Positions 1 to 13,213 of a DNA stretch of 64,000 nucleotides are shown piece after piece. A program made the translations under genes and the position numbers. The stretch is from Pantoea rodasii (GTDB lineage Bacteria > Pseudomonadota > Gammaproteobacteria > Enterobacterales > Enterobacteriaceae). Position 1 is the stretch's first letter. Each line of letters opens with the position of its first letter. A model generated the notes under the pieces. The model did no database searches and was not told where the DNA came from. It worked only from the letters and a program-made list of their open reading frames with translations. The stretch is taken from assembly GCF_002095465.1 (NCBI RefSeq), contig NZ_MLFP01000016.1:1-64000 (forward strand), given 5' to 3'.

Positions 1-65
1 TCTCCGGCGGGGTGAATCTCTTCACGCCCTGCTGAGTCGTCTGCGTTGCCGCTTTGCCGTCTCAG

Positions 66-125
66 TGGATGCGCATTATAGGGAGTTGATTCTGGCTGAC
101 AAGGGATTATTGCAAAAAAATGATC
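66..125 (-). promoter_or_regulatory. rRNA operon P1 promoter, firing leftward
   Basis: On the minus strand a TTGTCA -35 box (97-102) and a TATAAT -10 box (75-80) are separated by 16 bp, followed by a GCGC-type discriminator. This spacing, the boxes and the flanking bases closely match E. coli rrn P1 promoters, and A/T-rich sequence upstream (about 105-125) fits an UP element. The location, downstream of hemG, is where rrnA lies in E. coli. The 16S gene itself would lie beyond the left edge, so its presence is inferred. Confidence 0.9.
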
Positions 126-157
126 GTTCGACCTAAATTTAGCCACAACGCTCTATT

Positions 158-694
158 TCACAACGATTTGCCTGGTAACTGCACAAAATCCTGGGCAAAA
201 ACCGCCACTTTATTCCAATCGGTGTACTCAACTTCTTTAGACGTATCGGTCTCACCGTCTGTCATGCGCATAATCAGTTGAATCATGACGCGATCAAACC
301 AGCGATAGCGGGGATAACGCAACGCGCCGGCAAACACCGCACAGCAATCGGGCTGCCAGGGAGAGAGTGTCAGAAACTTGCTTGTATAGGCATTCGTCGC
401 AGGGGAACACTTATCCGCTTTACGCGCGGTCAGATTAACGCTGAAGAAACCGCTGACACGTTGTTGCAGCTGTGCCTTATGTAAAGTCACAAACTTCATT
501 AATGCAGGATGGAAACGCCCGTAGCGAATAGAGGCACCAATCAGCACACGATCGTACTGCGCCCAATCAACACGCTGAGCCGCCAGTAAATCAATCACGT
601 CACACAGCTGGTGCGGCGCTAACGTCTGCGCAATACGCGCCGCGATCTCACGGGTTTGCCCATCGCGGCTGGAATAAAGAATCAATGCTTTCAT
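158..694 (-). CDS. hemG: Menaquinone-dependent protoporphyrinogen IX dehydrogenase HemG
   Basis: A 178-residue flavodoxin-like protein that oxidises protoporphyrinogen IX to protoporphyrin IX in haem synthesis, passing electrons to quinones at the inner membrane. The N-terminus (MKALILYSSRDGQT) is the flavodoxin FMN phosphate-binding segment, and the middle contains the long insert typical of HemG. Length is close to the 181 residues of E. coli HemG. It follows trkH with an 18-bp gap on the same strand, as the last gene of a pepQ-yigZ-trkH-hemG series and just before a ribosomal RNA promoter, the same setting as in E. coli. Confidence 0.95.
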   Translation of the reverse strand: MKALILYSSRDGQTREIAARIAQTLAPHQLCDVIDLLAAQRVDWAQYDRVLIGASIRYGRFHPALMKFVTLHKAQLQQRVSGFFSVNLTARKADKCSPATNAYTSKFLTLSPWQPDCCAVFAGALRYPRYRWFDRVMIQLIMRMTDGETDTSKEVEYTDWNKVAVFAQDFVQLPGKSL

Positions 695-712
695 TAGATA
701 ATCCTGTTTCCC

Positions 713-2164
713 TTATTCACGCCAGAAGGTCGGAGTGAACAGAACCAGCAGTGTGAACACCTCAAGACGCCCAAACAGCATGGTTAAAATCAAAATCCAC
801 TTAGCGACATCATTCATTGAAGTGAAGTTGTCCGCCACAACGCCCAGGCCTGGCCCAAGGTTGTTCAGCGTGGCAGCCACTGCAGCAAAAGCGGAGAAGT
901 CATCCACGCCGGTCGCGATAATCGCCAGCATGCTGAGCAAGAACACCAGTGCATAAGCAGAGAAGAAACCCCACACCGCTTCGAGGATACGTTCCGGCAG
1001 TGCGCGATTGCCCAACTTAATGGTGTAAACCGCATTAGGGTGCACTAAACGCTTCAGCTCACGCGATCCCTGCTTAAACAGCAGCAGAATACGAATCACC
1101 TTCAAGCCACCGCCGGTCGATCCGGCCATACCGCCGATAAAAGCAGAGCACAACAGCAGCACCGGCAAGAACAATGGCCAGCGCGCAATGCTATCGGTGG
1201 TAAAGCCTGCGGTAGTCGCCATCGAGACCACCTGGAAAAAGGCTTGATTCAATGTCTGCCAGCCACTGGCATAAACGTTGTGAAACCACAGCACTACCGT
1301 ACAGATCAGCACTAACGTCAGCTGTACGCCAATAAACATGCGAAATTCGGGATCGCGCCAGTAAACTTTGAGGCTACGACCGCTTAATAAAGAGAAATGC
1401 AGACCATAGTTACAACCCGAGATCAGCAGGAACACCGCCACAATGGTATTGATGGTAGGACTGTTGAAGTAGCCAATACTTGCATCATGAGTGGAGAAGC
1501 CGCCAATCGCGATGGTTGAGAAGCTATGGCCAATCGCATCAAACACCGGCATGCCCGCCAGCCACAGTGCCACGGCACAGGCCACGGTGAGCAACACGTA
1601 AATCAGCCACAGCGTTTTAGCCGTTTCCGCAATACGCGGGCGCATTTTGTTATCTTTCAGCGGTCCCGGCATTTCAGCGCGATAAAGCTGCATGCCGCCC
1701 ACGCCAAGAATTGGCAAGATGGCCACCGCCAGGACAATGATCCCCATACCGCCCAGCCATTGCAGCATCTGACGATAAAACAGAATCGCCTTCGGTAGCG
1801 TATCGAGGCCGACTAAGGTGGTCGCACCGGTGGTGGTCAGCCCGGAGAAGGATTCAAAGAAAGCATCAGTGATCGAGAGATGCGGCTGTTCAGCAAAGAT
1901 AAAGGGCATCGCACCGACACTGCCCAACACGGTCCAGAACAGCACGACGATGAGAAAGCCTTCGCGCGGTTTAAGCTCCGTTTTCTTTTTGCGATTCGGC
2001 CACCACAGCAGCGATCCAATCACAATCGCCATCATAAATGTCTGGCTAAAGGCGCGTCCGGCACCATCGCGATAAATTAAGGCCACCAGCCCCGGCAGGA
2101 TCATGGTTACCGAGAATAAAATCACCAACAGGCCCACGATGCGGGTAATGGCGCGAAAATGCAT
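713..2164 (-). CDS. trkH: Trk system potassium uptake protein TrkH
   Basis: The 483-residue membrane subunit of the Trk potassium importer, which works with the NAD-binding protein TrkA. Length and sequence are nearly identical to E. coli TrkH (483 residues). Repeated pore-loop segments carry the glycine-bearing selectivity motifs, for example SGLTTTGATT, AIGGFSTHD, TTAGFTTDS and NNLGPGLG. Many hydrophobic helices run through the length. It lies 26 bp after yigZ in a same-strand cluster. Confidence 0.96.
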   Translation of the reverse strand: MHFRAITRIVGLLVILFSVTMILPGLVALIYRDGAGRAFSQTFMMAIVIGSLLWWPNRKKKTELKPREGFLIVVLFWTVLGSVGAMPFIFAEQPHLSITDAFFESFSGLTTTGATTLVGLDTLPKAILFYRQMLQWLGGMGIIVLAVAILPILGVGGMQLYRAEMPGPLKDNKMRPRIAETAKTLWLIYVLLTVACAVALWLAGMPVFDAIGHSFSTIAIGGFSTHDASIGYFNSPTINTIVAVFLLISGCNYGLHFSLLSGRSLKVYWRDPEFRMFIGVQLTLVLICTVVLWFHNVYASGWQTLNQAFFQVVSMATTAGFTTDSIARWPLFLPVLLLCSAFIGGMAGSTGGGLKVIRILLLFKQGSRELKRLVHPNAVYTIKLGNRALPERILEAVWGFFSAYALVFLLSMLAIIATGVDDFSAFAAVAATLNNLGPGLGVVADNFTSMNDVAKWILILTMLFGRLEVFTLLVLFTPTFWRE

Positions 2165-2190
2165 TCAGCCGTTCCTTTAAACAGATGCTT

Positions 2191-2808
2191 TTAGTTATCC
2201 AGCGGGATGAGCGTCAGCGCGCCCCGGCTGTAATCAGAAAGGTTTTGCCGAAAGCCATCAATCTGCGGATGCGGCAACGCCAGACGTAGCGCGATACGAT
2301 CCTGATAATGGCTCTCTTCGATGATGCCGTCAAAGCGTTGCAACAGACGCTCAATATCACTTAACTGGGCATAGTCACATTGCAGAGTAAAAGATTGCAT
2401 CGGCACTTTACGCCCGCGCGCCAGTTGCTTCAGCCCCTGCTGCACACCGCCGCCGTAGGCTTTCACTAATCCGCCGGTCCCCAGCATGATGCCGCCATAA
2501 TAACGCACCACCACGGCGGTAATTTCTCCCACGCCACTGCCCATAAGCTGCGCCAGCATCGGTTTGCCCGCCGTGCCTGAAGGCTCTCCATCATCGGAAA
2601 AGCCCAGCTGCTGCGAATCATCCGGCTCACCCGCGACCCACGCCCAGCAATGATGACGGGCAGCAGGATGCTCCTGTCTCACCTGCTGAACAAAGGCACG
2701 TGCAGCATCAGCGCCATCGGTATGCGCCAAATAGGTGATAAAGCGGCTTTTCTTGATGGTTTCCTCGCTGAGGCTCACGGCCTCAGCGGGAATATCGTAC
2801 GCATTCAT
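2191..2808 (-). CDS. yigZ: IMPACT-family protein YigZ
   Basis: A 205-residue protein of the UPF0029/IMPACT family. The N-terminal IMPACT domain includes the segments HHCWAW, DDGEPSGTAGKP and VVRYYGGIMLGTGGLVKAY, which are diagnostic; a C-terminal ferredoxin-like DUF1949 domain follows. The exact molecular role in bacteria is uncertain (related eukaryotic proteins act in translation control). Its start codon overlaps the stop of pepQ by one base, implying translational coupling. Gene order pepQ-yigZ-trkH is as in E. coli. Confidence 0.92.
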   Translation of the reverse strand: MNAYDIPAEAVSLSEETIKKSRFITYLAHTDGADAARAFVQQVRQEHPAARHHCWAWVAGEPDDSQQLGFSDDGEPSGTAGKPMLAQLMGSGVGEITAVVVRYYGGIMLGTGGLVKAYGGGVQQGLKQLARGRKVPMQSFTLQCDYAQLSDIERLLQRFDGIIEESHYQDRIALRLALPHPQIDGFRQNLSDYSRGALTLIPLDN

Positions 2809-4139
2809 CAGGCCAGATGCAGATCGCGCGTCATGTTTTCAACGCGATTGGCGTGAATCACCACATTATCCTCGATACGAATACCACCGTACGGTTTCAA
2901 TGCGTCGATCGCCTGCCAGTCAAAGTACTGGCTGTACTTACCACCGCGCAGTTTCGCCAGCAGTGAATCAATGATGTAGAAGCCTGGTTCGATGGTCAGC
3001 ACCATGCCCGGTTCCAGCACACGGGTACAGCGCAGATAAGGATATTGTGACGGTGCGGCCAAGTGCGTGCCGCTGTCATCCTGCATAAAGCCGGCTACAT
3101 CGTGCACCTGCAAGCCGAGTGGATGTCCCAAACCGTGCGGCATGAATGGGCCGGTCAGGTCTTCGGCCACCAGCGTTTCTTCAGTCAGACCCTTCACCAG
3201 ATCGAACTTCAATAATAGACGGGCAATACGCTGATGCATTTGCAGGTGGTAATCGGTGTAACGCACGCCCGCTTTCAGCGTCGCAATCAGCGCCAGCTCT
3301 TCTTTATTCATCGCCTCTACCATTTCGGCATAACGCGATTTGCTTTGTGCTGCATAGCTGCGCGTCAGGTCGGCGGCATAGCCAAGGTACTCCGCACCGG
3401 CATCAATCAGGAAACTATGGCGCTTTGCCGGTGGCTGATGATCGAGCTTGGTGTAGTGCAGCACCGCAGCATGTTCATTGAGCGCGATGATATTGCCGTA
3501 CGGCACATCCGTATCACGATGGCCCGTTGCGGTCAGATACGCCTGGTTGATATCGAACTCGCTCATTCCGGAGAAGAAGGCTTCTTTTGCCGCGCGATGC
3601 CCCGCGACCGCCAGCTTCTGCGCTTCGCGCATACAGGCCAGCTCGTAGTCGGTTTTGATGCTGCGATGATAATGAAGGAAGTCGATGACACCTTTAGGAT
3701 TCACGCGCTCGCTGTTAATACCGAGCTGCGTAGCGCGAGATGGCACGGGTCCGATATAAGCCACATTGTCGCGCTGAGCAGGCAACAACTGCGCAATATC
3801 ATCGGCATCTTTCAGTCCTACAACCTCGACATCATGTGTCCAGAAGCTGTTGGGCAGCGGTTCAACGTTGTGCCAGTAATCCACCGGTGAGTAGAACCAC
3901 AGTTTTGGCTTGTTGACGCCATCGATCCACAGCCAGCAGTTTGGCACCTGCGTCACTGGCACCCAGGCTTTGAACTGCGGATTCACCTTAAACGGGTAGT
4001 CGTGATCGTCGAGAAAAACGGTCAACAGCTCGCCGGAATGAATCAACATGGCATCCAGTTTGTACCGTGCCAGCACCTGTTGCGCTCGCTGTTGCAGCGT
4101 ATTGATATGCGCGTGATACAGGGTTTTCAGTGAATCCAT
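2808..4139 (-). CDS. pepQ: Xaa-Pro dipeptidase PepQ
   Basis: A 443-residue metallopeptidase of the M24 family that cleaves X-Pro dipeptides. The creatinase-like N-terminal domain is followed by a pita-bread catalytic domain with the metal-ligand motifs [28 protein letters not shown] and TIEPGFY. The reading frame is open further upstream (to 4337), but the E. coli-like start [12 protein letters not shown] at 4139 gives the family length, so the upstream 66 codons are excluded; they cover the fadB regulatory region. It is divergent from fadB across a 186-bp gap. Confidence 0.95.
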   Translation of the reverse strand: MDSLKTLYHAHINTLQQRAQQVLARYKLDAMLIHSGELLTVFLDDHDYPFKVNPQFKAWVPVTQVPNCWLWIDGVNKPKLWFYSPVDYWHNVEPLPNSFWTHDVEVVGLKDADDIAQLLPAQRDNVAYIGPVPSRATQLGINSERVNPKGVIDFLHYHRSIKTDYELACMREAQKLAVAGHRAAKEAFFSGMSEFDINQAYLTATGHRDTDVPYGNIIALNEHAAVLHYTKLDHQPPAKRHSFLIDAGAEYLGYAADLTRSYAAQSKSRYAEMVEAMNKEELALIATLKAGVRYTDYHLQMHQRIARLLLKFDLVKGLTEETLVAEDLTGPFMPHGLGHPLGLQVHDVAGFMQDDSGTHLAAPSQYPYLRCTRVLEPGMVLTIEPGFYIIDSLLAKLRGGKYSQYFDWQAIDALKPYGGIRIEDNVVIHANRVENMTRDLHLA

Positions 4140-4281
4140 GGACTTGTCTCCAATATCGCGAAATTGGCCGCAGTGTAGCACAGCCTCAAGTCCGTTGCCG
4201 TGCTGCACGCGCTGTGATCGGCGTATCAAATAAGCAAAGACTCGTTTGCAAAAAATTAACATGCCGCCCACACTCCAACTC

Positions 4282-4298
4282 ATCTGGTATGACCAGAT
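4282..4298. promoter_or_regulatory. FadR operator upstream of fadBA
   Basis: The 17-bp palindrome ATCTGGTATGACCAGAT differs by one central base from the E. coli fadB FadR site as I recall it. It lies 27 bp before the fadB start. FadR represses fadBA until long-chain acyl-CoA releases it. The gap is shared with pepQ, but the position favours fadB. Confidence 0.88.
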
Positions 4299-4325
4299 CA
4301 CCTTTCGCGGTTTCAGGAGACGGAC

Positions 4326-7681
<3,356 letters not shown>

Positions 7682-7699
7682 TACGTTGAAGCACGTGTT

Positions 7700-7722
7700 C
7701 CCGCCCTTTCGGGCGGGTTTTT
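7700..7722 (+). terminator. Intrinsic terminator after fadA
   Basis: A perfect 7-bp stem CCCGCCC/GGGCGGG with loop TTTC is followed by five T residues. It lies 18 bp after the fadA stop and just before the convergent 3' end of fre. Confidence 0.88.
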
Positions 7723-7724
7723 AC

Positions 7725-8426
7725 TCAAATGAAGGCAAACGCATCGCCAAACATCTGCGCTTCAACCGCACCGCGTTCCGCACAGAAACGCTCACGTGCA
7801 ATCTTCGCCATCTCAAAACGACCCGCGATATAGATGTCATGATCGCTGAGTGTCGCGTAATCCTGCATCACCGCCGTTAATACGGTGCCACTGCGTCCGG
7901 TCCAATCGTCTGCCGGCTGTTCCACCACCGGAATGACCTTCAGATTAGGATGCTTCACCGCCAATGCATTGAGCTCATCCAGATCGTACAAATGCATCAG
8001 TTCACGGCCGCCCCAGTAAATGGCGATATCGCGATCGGGCTGCTGCGCCAGCGCCGTCAGCAGAATTGAGCGTGCATAGGAGAAACCGGTGCCGCCGGCG
8101 ATCAGAATGATCGGGCGATCGCTGTCCTCACGCAGCCAGGCGTCACCGTGCGGCATATCCACGGTAATTTGACGATCGTTCTTGATGCGATCCATCACCG
8201 CCATCGCATAGAGGTTCAGGTCTGATGCACCAATGTGCAGCTCAATGATGTCCTTTTCCATTGGCGTAGAAGCCAGTGAGAACGGGCGCTTATCACGCTC
8301 ATCCATCACCACCATCAGATACTGACCCGCACGGAAGCTAAAATCCGCCGCCGGAATCAAACGGACGCGGTACACGGTATCCGTAATGGCTTCAACCGAA
8401 GTGACTTTGCAGTTTAACGTCGTCAT
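7725..8426 (-). CDS. fre: NAD(P)H-flavin reductase Fre
   Basis: A 233-residue soluble oxidoreductase that reduces free flavins with NAD(P)H, supplying reduced FMN or FAD to other enzymes. The flavin-binding motif RPFSLAS and the nucleotide-binding motif [11 protein letters not shown] are both present. In E. coli it neighbours ubiD, whose cofactor (prenylated FMN) is made from reduced FMN, and the same neighbour is found here 30 bp upstream on the same strand. It ends convergently against fadA. Confidence 0.95.
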   Translation of the reverse strand: MTTLNCKVTSVEAITDTVYRVRLIPAADFSFRAGQYLMVVMDERDKRPFSLASTPMEKDIIELHIGASDLNLYAMAVMDRIKNDRQITVDMPHGDAWLREDSDRPIILIAGGTGFSYARSILLTALAQQPDRDIAIYWGGRELMHLYDLDELNALAVKHPNLKVIPVVEQPADDWTGRSGTVLTAVMQDYATLSDHDIYIAGRFEMAKIARERFCAERGAVEAQMFGDAFAFI

Positions 8427-8456
8427 ACATGCCCTTTTTTTGGTTTTCTGCCGCCA

Positions 8457-9940
8457 TTAGCGCTGCGGCGGCTCGGCAAAGATAGCTAACTCATCCCAAA
8501 TTGCGTCAATGCGCGCAGTCACCGCCGGATCTTTCACAATCGGCGTGCCCCATTCGCGTGTGGTTTCACCTGGCCACTTATTGGTGGCATCGAGACCCAT
8601 CTTTGAGCCCAGCCCGGAAACCGGCGAGGCGAAGTCGAGGTAATCGATTGGCGTGTTTTCCACCATCACCGTATCGCGCGCCGGATCCATGCGCGTGGTG
8701 ATCGCCCAAATCACATCGTTCCAGTCGCGTGCATTAACATCGTCATCGCACACAATCACAAACTTGGTGTACATAAACTGGCGCAGGAAAGACCAGACGC
8801 CAAACATCACGCGCTTGGCATGCCCGGCATATTGCTTCTTGATCGTCACCACCGCGAGGCGATAAGAGCAGCCTTCCGGCGGCAGATAGAAATCAACAAT
8901 CTCCGGGAACTGCTTGATCAGAATCGGCACCAGCACTTCATTCAGCGCTACGCCCAACACCGCAGGTTCATCTGGCGGACGACCGGTATAGGTTGAATGA
9001 TAAATCGGGTTGCGGCGTTGCGTTACGTGCGTCACGGTAAACACCGGGAAACTATCTACTTCATTGTAGTAGCCTGTGTGATCACCGTAAGGGCCTTCTG
9101 GCGCCAAATCGCCCGGTTCGATGTAGCCTTCCAGCACGATTTCTGCGCTGGCGGGCACTTCAAGCTCGTTCGACAGGCACTTCACCACTTCGGTTTGTTA
9201 CCGCGCAGCAAACCGGCAAACGCATACTCTGACAAGGTATCCGGCACGGGCGTTACCGCACCTAGAATGGTGGCCGGATCCGCGCCCAGCGCCACGGACA
9301 CCGGGAAACGCTCACCCGGATGGGCTTTACACCACTCCTGGAAATCCAGCGCGCCACCGCGATGTGACAGCCAGCGCATGATGAGGCGGTTTTTGCCAAT
9401 CACCTGCTGACGATAAATGCCCAAATTCTGGCGTTCTTTATGCGGGCCACGCGTGACGGTCAAACCCCAGGTAATCAATGGCGCGGCATCGCCCGGCCAA
9501 CACTTCATCACCGGAATGCGCGACAGATCAACATCATCACCGCTGAACACCTCTTCCTGGCACGGCGCATTGCGCAGGCGCTTGGTCGGCATGTTCAGCA
9601 CTTGTTTGAACTGCGGCATCTTATCGAACAGATCGCGAAACCCTTTTGGCGGCTCGGGTTCTTTCAGAAACGCCAGCAGCTTGCCCACTTCACGCAGCGC
9701 ACTGACCTCTTCCTGCCCCATGCCCATCGCCACACGCTTTGGTGTGCCGAACAGGTTGCACAAAACCGGCATGTCATACCCTTTCGGGTTCTCAAACAGC
9801 AGCGCCGGACCGCCCGCACGCAGGGTGCGATCGGCAATTTCGGTCATCTCTAACTCAGGATCGATTTCCTGAGTGATGCGCTTTAACTCGCCGCGCTGCT
9901 CCAGCAACGCGAGGAAGTCTCGTAAATCCTGATATTTCAT
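8457..9940 (-). CDS. ubiD: 3-octaprenyl-4-hydroxybenzoate decarboxylase UbiD (one apparent 1-base deletion)
   Basis: A prenylated-FMN-dependent decarboxylase of ubiquinone biosynthesis. As read, the N-terminal part (start [20 protein letters not shown] at 9940) stops at 9182, and the C-terminal part continues in another frame down to 8457. Adding one base at about 9190-9193, so that CCGAAG reads CCGGAAG on the coding strand, joins [20 protein letters not shown] and gives 494 residues (E. coli 497). Conserved segments include [25 protein letters not shown] and [15 protein letters not shown]. The break is most likely a base-calling error, because ubiquinone genes around it are intact. Confidence 0.9.
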
Positions 9941-10014
9941 GCGGCGTTAGCTTCCAGCCAGAGTGAATCGGCCATTATAGGTCTGATTGACGCTGGCGTG
10001 TTGTGGTTTGTGGT

Positions 10015-10746
10015 TCAAGCTGGCTGGCAGGAGAAAGGCACCAGCGACTGAATAGCCAGCACATCGTGATGTGCCGCAATCGGCTCACCATGGCGGAACA
10101 CCTTGAAATCCTCACCACGCGCGCTGTAATAGCGCAGGCGGTTTTCACTGACGTGCAGGAAACTGGCTTCGCGCAAGGCGATCACTGACTCATGCGGATT
10201 GACCGCGCAGAACTCAGCCAGACGCTCATCACGCGTTTCTCCCATATGCCCGCTGACGTGCGCATCCAGGTAGTGTGGATTAATCTGCACCGGGAACAGA
10301 CCCAGCGCGGGTAACACCACACTGCTGCGGACCGGCATATCGTTGGTGGTACGAATCGATGGCGTGGCTACGTTGCAACCGGCGCTCCAGCCGACGTAAG
10401 GCACACCGCGCTCGCGCACGGCACGCTGAATCGCCACGATCAGTCCGTGTTCATGCAGCATCTGGTTAAGGAACCAGGTGTTGCCGCCACTCACCAAAAT
10501 CATTTCGGCCTGTTCAATCGCGGCGACCGGAGAGGCGAACTCGTGCACGGTTTTCACTTCGATACCGAGTGAGTCAGACAAGTCTTGCGCGCGCTGTGCA
10601 TGATCGCCACGAATAATGGCATAGGGCACCAGCACGGCCGATGTGATGCCGCGCTGAGCAATCATCGCATGCAGTTGCGGGTGAGCGTAGCTCAGCAGTG
10701 GCGCATCATCGGCCACTTTGCCGTTGCTTAATAAGAACAGTTCCAT
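10015..10746 (-). CDS. pepE: Dipeptidase E (alpha-aspartyl dipeptidase)
   Basis: A 243-residue cytoplasmic serine peptidase of family S51 that hydrolyses Asp-X dipeptides. The catalytic serine lies in GWSAGCNVA, followed by the family motif TTNDMPV and INPHYLDA. The reading frame is open eight codons upstream, but [10 protein letters not shown] at 10746 matches the family N-terminus and has an AAGGA ribosome site seven bases before it. In E. coli pepE lies elsewhere, so its position between ubiD and rfaH is a local difference. It diverges from rfaH. Confidence 0.88.
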   Translation of the reverse strand: MELFLLSNGKVADDAPLLSYAHPQLHAMIAQRGITSAVLVPYAIIRGDHAQRAQDLSDSLGIEVKTVHEFASPVAAIEQAEMILVSGGNTWFLNQMLHEHGLIVAIQRAVRERGVPYVGWSAGCNVATPSIRTTNDMPVRSSVVLPALGLFPVQINPHYLDAHVSGHMGETRDERLAEFCAVNPHESVIALREASFLHVSENRLRYYSARGEDFKVFRHGEPIAAHHDVLAIQSLVPFSCQPA

Positions 10747-10961
10747 CAGCCAGTCCTTTTTCAAATTCAAGCGAAAGATGGAGAAGGAGTCTGATACAGA
10801 TGGTCATCAGCCGTCAATTTTCTTGCAAGAAAGCGTTAATAAGCCGCACCAATCGGAAAATCGTAGTGATTTTTATTTCACAGCCGCGATTCCGCTGGCC
10901 GATGCGCTATAACTCTGACAGCAGGTTTGTTATTCTTAGCGTCCATTATTTGGGAGCAGTT

Positions 10962-11450
10962 ATGGAATCCTGGTACTTACTCTATTGCAAACGTGGACAG
11001 CTGTTGCGCGCGAAAGAGCATCTTGAGCGGCAAGAGGTGAATTGCCTCAGCCCAATGATCGCTCTGGAAAAGATTGTGCGCGGTAAACGCACCACCGTGA
11101 GTGAGCCGCTGTTTCCCAACTATCTGTTTATCGAATTCGATCCGGAAGCGATTCACACCACCACCATCAGCAGCACGCGCGGCGTCAGCCACTTTGTGCG
11201 CTTTGGCACTCAGCCTGCCACGGTCTCCAGCGTAGTGATTGAAGCGCTGCAAACCGATGCGCCGCAAATTATGCTGGACCCGGAAACGCCCCAAAGCGGT
11301 GATGAAGTGATCATCACCGAAGGGACCTTCGAAGGGCTGCGCGCTATCTTTGCCGAGCCCGATGGCGAAACCCGCTCGGTTCTGCTGCTCAACCTGCTGA
11401 ATAAACAAGTGATGCGCAGCGTGGATAACAAGCAGTTCCGCAAGCTCTAA
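10962..11450 (+). CDS. rfaH: Transcription antiterminator RfaH
   Basis: A 162-residue NusG paralogue that is recruited to ops sequences and lets RNA polymerase and ribosomes read through long envelope operons (LPS core, capsule, haemolysin). The NGN domain begins [21 protein letters not shown]; the C-terminal switch region and KOW-like tail end the protein. The start at 10962 is chosen by alignment, as the frame is open far upstream. The final four bases overlap the stop of the convergent tatD. Confidence 0.95.
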   Translation: MESWYLLYCKRGQLLRAKEHLERQEVNCLSPMIALEKIVRGKRTTVSEPLFPNYLFIEFDPEAIHTTTISSTRGVSHFVRFGTQPATVSSVVIEALQTDAPQIMLDPETPQSGDEVIITEGTFEGLRAIFAEPDGETRSVLLLNLLNKQVMRSVDNKQFRKL

Positions 11451-12229
11451 GCCAGCTTAAACAGCTGACGCGCATTGTGATTAACCTGCGCGCCCAGCGT
11501 TTCCGCCTCTTCCCCACGCCAGTTCGCCACCTGCTGCACGATATGCGGCAAGAAACACGGCTCATTGCGGCGCGACGGCGGACGCGGATGCATATCACGC
11601 GGCAGCAAATAAGGTGCATCGGTTTCCAGCAACAGCCGGTCGGCTGGAATCAGCGGCAATAACTCACGCAGTTCCAGACCACGTCGCTCATCGCACACCC
11701 AACCGGTAATTCCCACCGATAAGCCCAGCGCCAGACACGCTTCCAGCTCCTCACGCGTGCCGGTAAAACAGTGCGCCACCGCCCCCGTTAATTTCGGCAG
11801 CCAGGGCTCCAGCACCGCGATAAAGCGCTCGTGGGCTTCGCGGCAGTGCAGAAACACCGGCAGCTGCAGCTCGGCCGCCAGCGCCAGCTGCGCATCGAAG
11901 GCGTATTCCTGCTGATCGTGTGCGGAGAGGTTGCGGTTAAAATCGAGCCCGCATTCGCCAATCGCCACCACCTGTTCACTCTCCGCCAGACGACGCAGCG
12001 TACTCGCCGTCTCCGCCGACCATTCACTGGCGTGATGCGGATGCACACCCGCAGTTGACCAGCAGTAGCCGGCATGTTGTGCCGCCAACTGACGCGCCTG
12101 CTGGCTCTCGAGCGCATTGGTGCCGGTAATCAGCAGGCCGGTGACGCCTGCTGCGCGCGCACGTTTCACAACCTGCTCGCGGTCTTTTGCGAATTGCGTG
12201 CTGGTCAGGTTTACACCGATATCAAACAT
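11447..12229 (-). CDS. tatD: 3'-5' ssDNA/RNA exonuclease TatD
   Basis: A 260-residue metal-dependent nuclease of the TatD family with roles reported in DNA repair and RNA turnover; it is not needed for protein export. Motifs visible: metal-binding [30 protein letters not shown] and [14 protein letters not shown]. The start [13 protein letters not shown] at 12229 is chosen over upstream codons by homology. Unlike in E. coli, where it directly follows tatC, here it is separated from tatC by a terminator and an ERIC repeat, so it probably has its own promoter. Confidence 0.94.
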   Translation of the reverse strand: MFDIGVNLTSTQFAKDREQVVKRARAAGVTGLLITGTNALESQQARQLAAQHAGYCWSTAGVHPHHASEWSAETASTLRRLAESEQVVAIGECGLDFNRNLSAHDQQEYAFDAQLALAAELQLPVFLHCREAHERFIAVLEPWLPKLTGAVAHCFTGTREELEACLALGLSVGITGWVCDERRGLELRELLPLIPADRLLLETDAPYLLPRDMHPRPPSRRNEPCFLPHIVQQVANWRGEEAETLGAQVNHNARQLFKLA

Positions 12230-12244
12230 AGCTCTCTCCAGACA

Positions 12245-12368
12245 ATATCCTAAATAATTTGAGCAGCAGGAAGGCGGCAAACGAGAGAGGCCCGATGAAC
12301 TTACTCAAGTAAGTGATTCGGGCGAACGAGTGTAGCCAACACACCAGCTGCTCAAAGTATGACGGATA
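12245..12368. repeat. ERIC (enterobacterial repetitive intergenic consensus) element
   Basis: About 124 bp with an imperfect palindrome. The core at about 12295-12330 (cttactcaagtaagtg followed by attcgggcgaacgag) matches the ERIC centre used for ERIC primers, and the arms include TTTGAGCAGC (12258-12267) pairing with GCTGCTCAAA (12347-12356) and outer TATCC/GGATA. The end 'agtatgacgg' is also typical. It sits between tatC and tatD. Confidence 0.88.
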
Positions 12369-12391
12369 AAAAAACCGCCCATAACGGGCGG
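12368..12391 (-). terminator. Intrinsic terminator after tatABC
   Basis: On the minus strand CCGCCC (12391-12386) pairs with GGGCGG (12380-12375) around a 5-base loop, followed by seven T residues. It lies about 50 bp after the tatC stop. A second hairpin (ATCCCGC/GCGGGAT, 12407-12426) lies between it and tatC. Confidence 0.85.
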
Positions 12392-12443
12392 CTTAGATTC
12401 ATCATCATCCCGCTCGCTTGCGGGATGCCCTGCTTAAAGGACA

Positions 12444-13211
12444 TCAGGATTCGGTGTTCTGTTCCTCATCCTCTGAATCTGACGCTTTGCGCCCTTTACC
12501 CACATAATAGCGAGAGAAGAATACGCCGACTTCAAACAGGCAGTACATCGGAATAGCGAGCAAAGTTTGCGAGAAAACATCCGGCGGTGTGAGCAACATC
12601 CCAACAACGAACGCGCCAACCAGCATATAAGGACGTTTCTTACGCAAATCATCTGGCGAGGTAATCCCGGTCCAGCACAGCAGTACAATCGCAATCGGCA
12701 CCTCAAACGCCACGCCAAACGCCATGAAGATGGTCATCACGAAGTCGAGGTAGTTGGTGATATCGGTGGCGATGGTGACGCCCTGTGGCGCGGTTTTGGC
12801 AAAGAAGCCAAACGCCAGCGGGAACACAATGAAGTAAGCAAACGCGACGCCGACGTAGAACAGCAGCGTACTGGAGAACAGCAGCGGCATCACCAGCTTA
12901 CGTTCATGGCGATACAGCGCGGGTGCCACAAATGCCCAGACCTGATACAGAATCACCGGCACCGCCAAAAACACCGACACAATGATGGTGAGTTTGATCG
13001 GTGTAAAGAACGGCGATGCAACATCGGTGGCGATCATGCTGGCACCGGCCGGCATCTGGCTAATCAGCGGCGAGGCCACCAAGTGATAGATGTCGTTGGC
13101 GAAATAGACCAGGCACAAAAAGATAGCAAACACCGCAATAATGCAGTTCAGCAGACGCTTACGCAGCTCAATCAGGTGGCTGATGAGCGGTTGGGTATCT
13201 TCAACGGCCAT
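12444..13211 (-). CDS. tatC: Sec-independent translocase subunit TatC
   Basis: A 255-residue inner-membrane protein with six predicted helices, the receptor of twin-arginine signal peptides. The N-terminal segment [23 protein letters not shown] carries the conserved HLxELRxRL signature; the periplasmic loop segment and [10 protein letters not shown] are conserved. The start is two bases after the tatB stop, so tatA-tatB-tatC is one transcription unit. Confidence 0.96.
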   Translation of the reverse strand: MAVEDTQPLISHLIELRKRLLNCIIAVFAIFLCLVYFANDIYHLVASPLISQMPAGASMIATDVASPFFTPIKLTIIVSVFLAVPVILYQVWAFVAPALYRHERKLVMPLLFSSTLLFYVGVAFAYFIVFPLAFGFFAKTAPQGVTIATDITNYLDFVMTIFMAFGVAFEVPIAIVLLCWTGITSPDDLRKKRPYMLVGAFVVGMLLTPPDVFSQTLLAIPMYCLFEVGVFFSRYYVGKGRKASDSEDEEQNTES

Positions 13212-13213
13212 GT

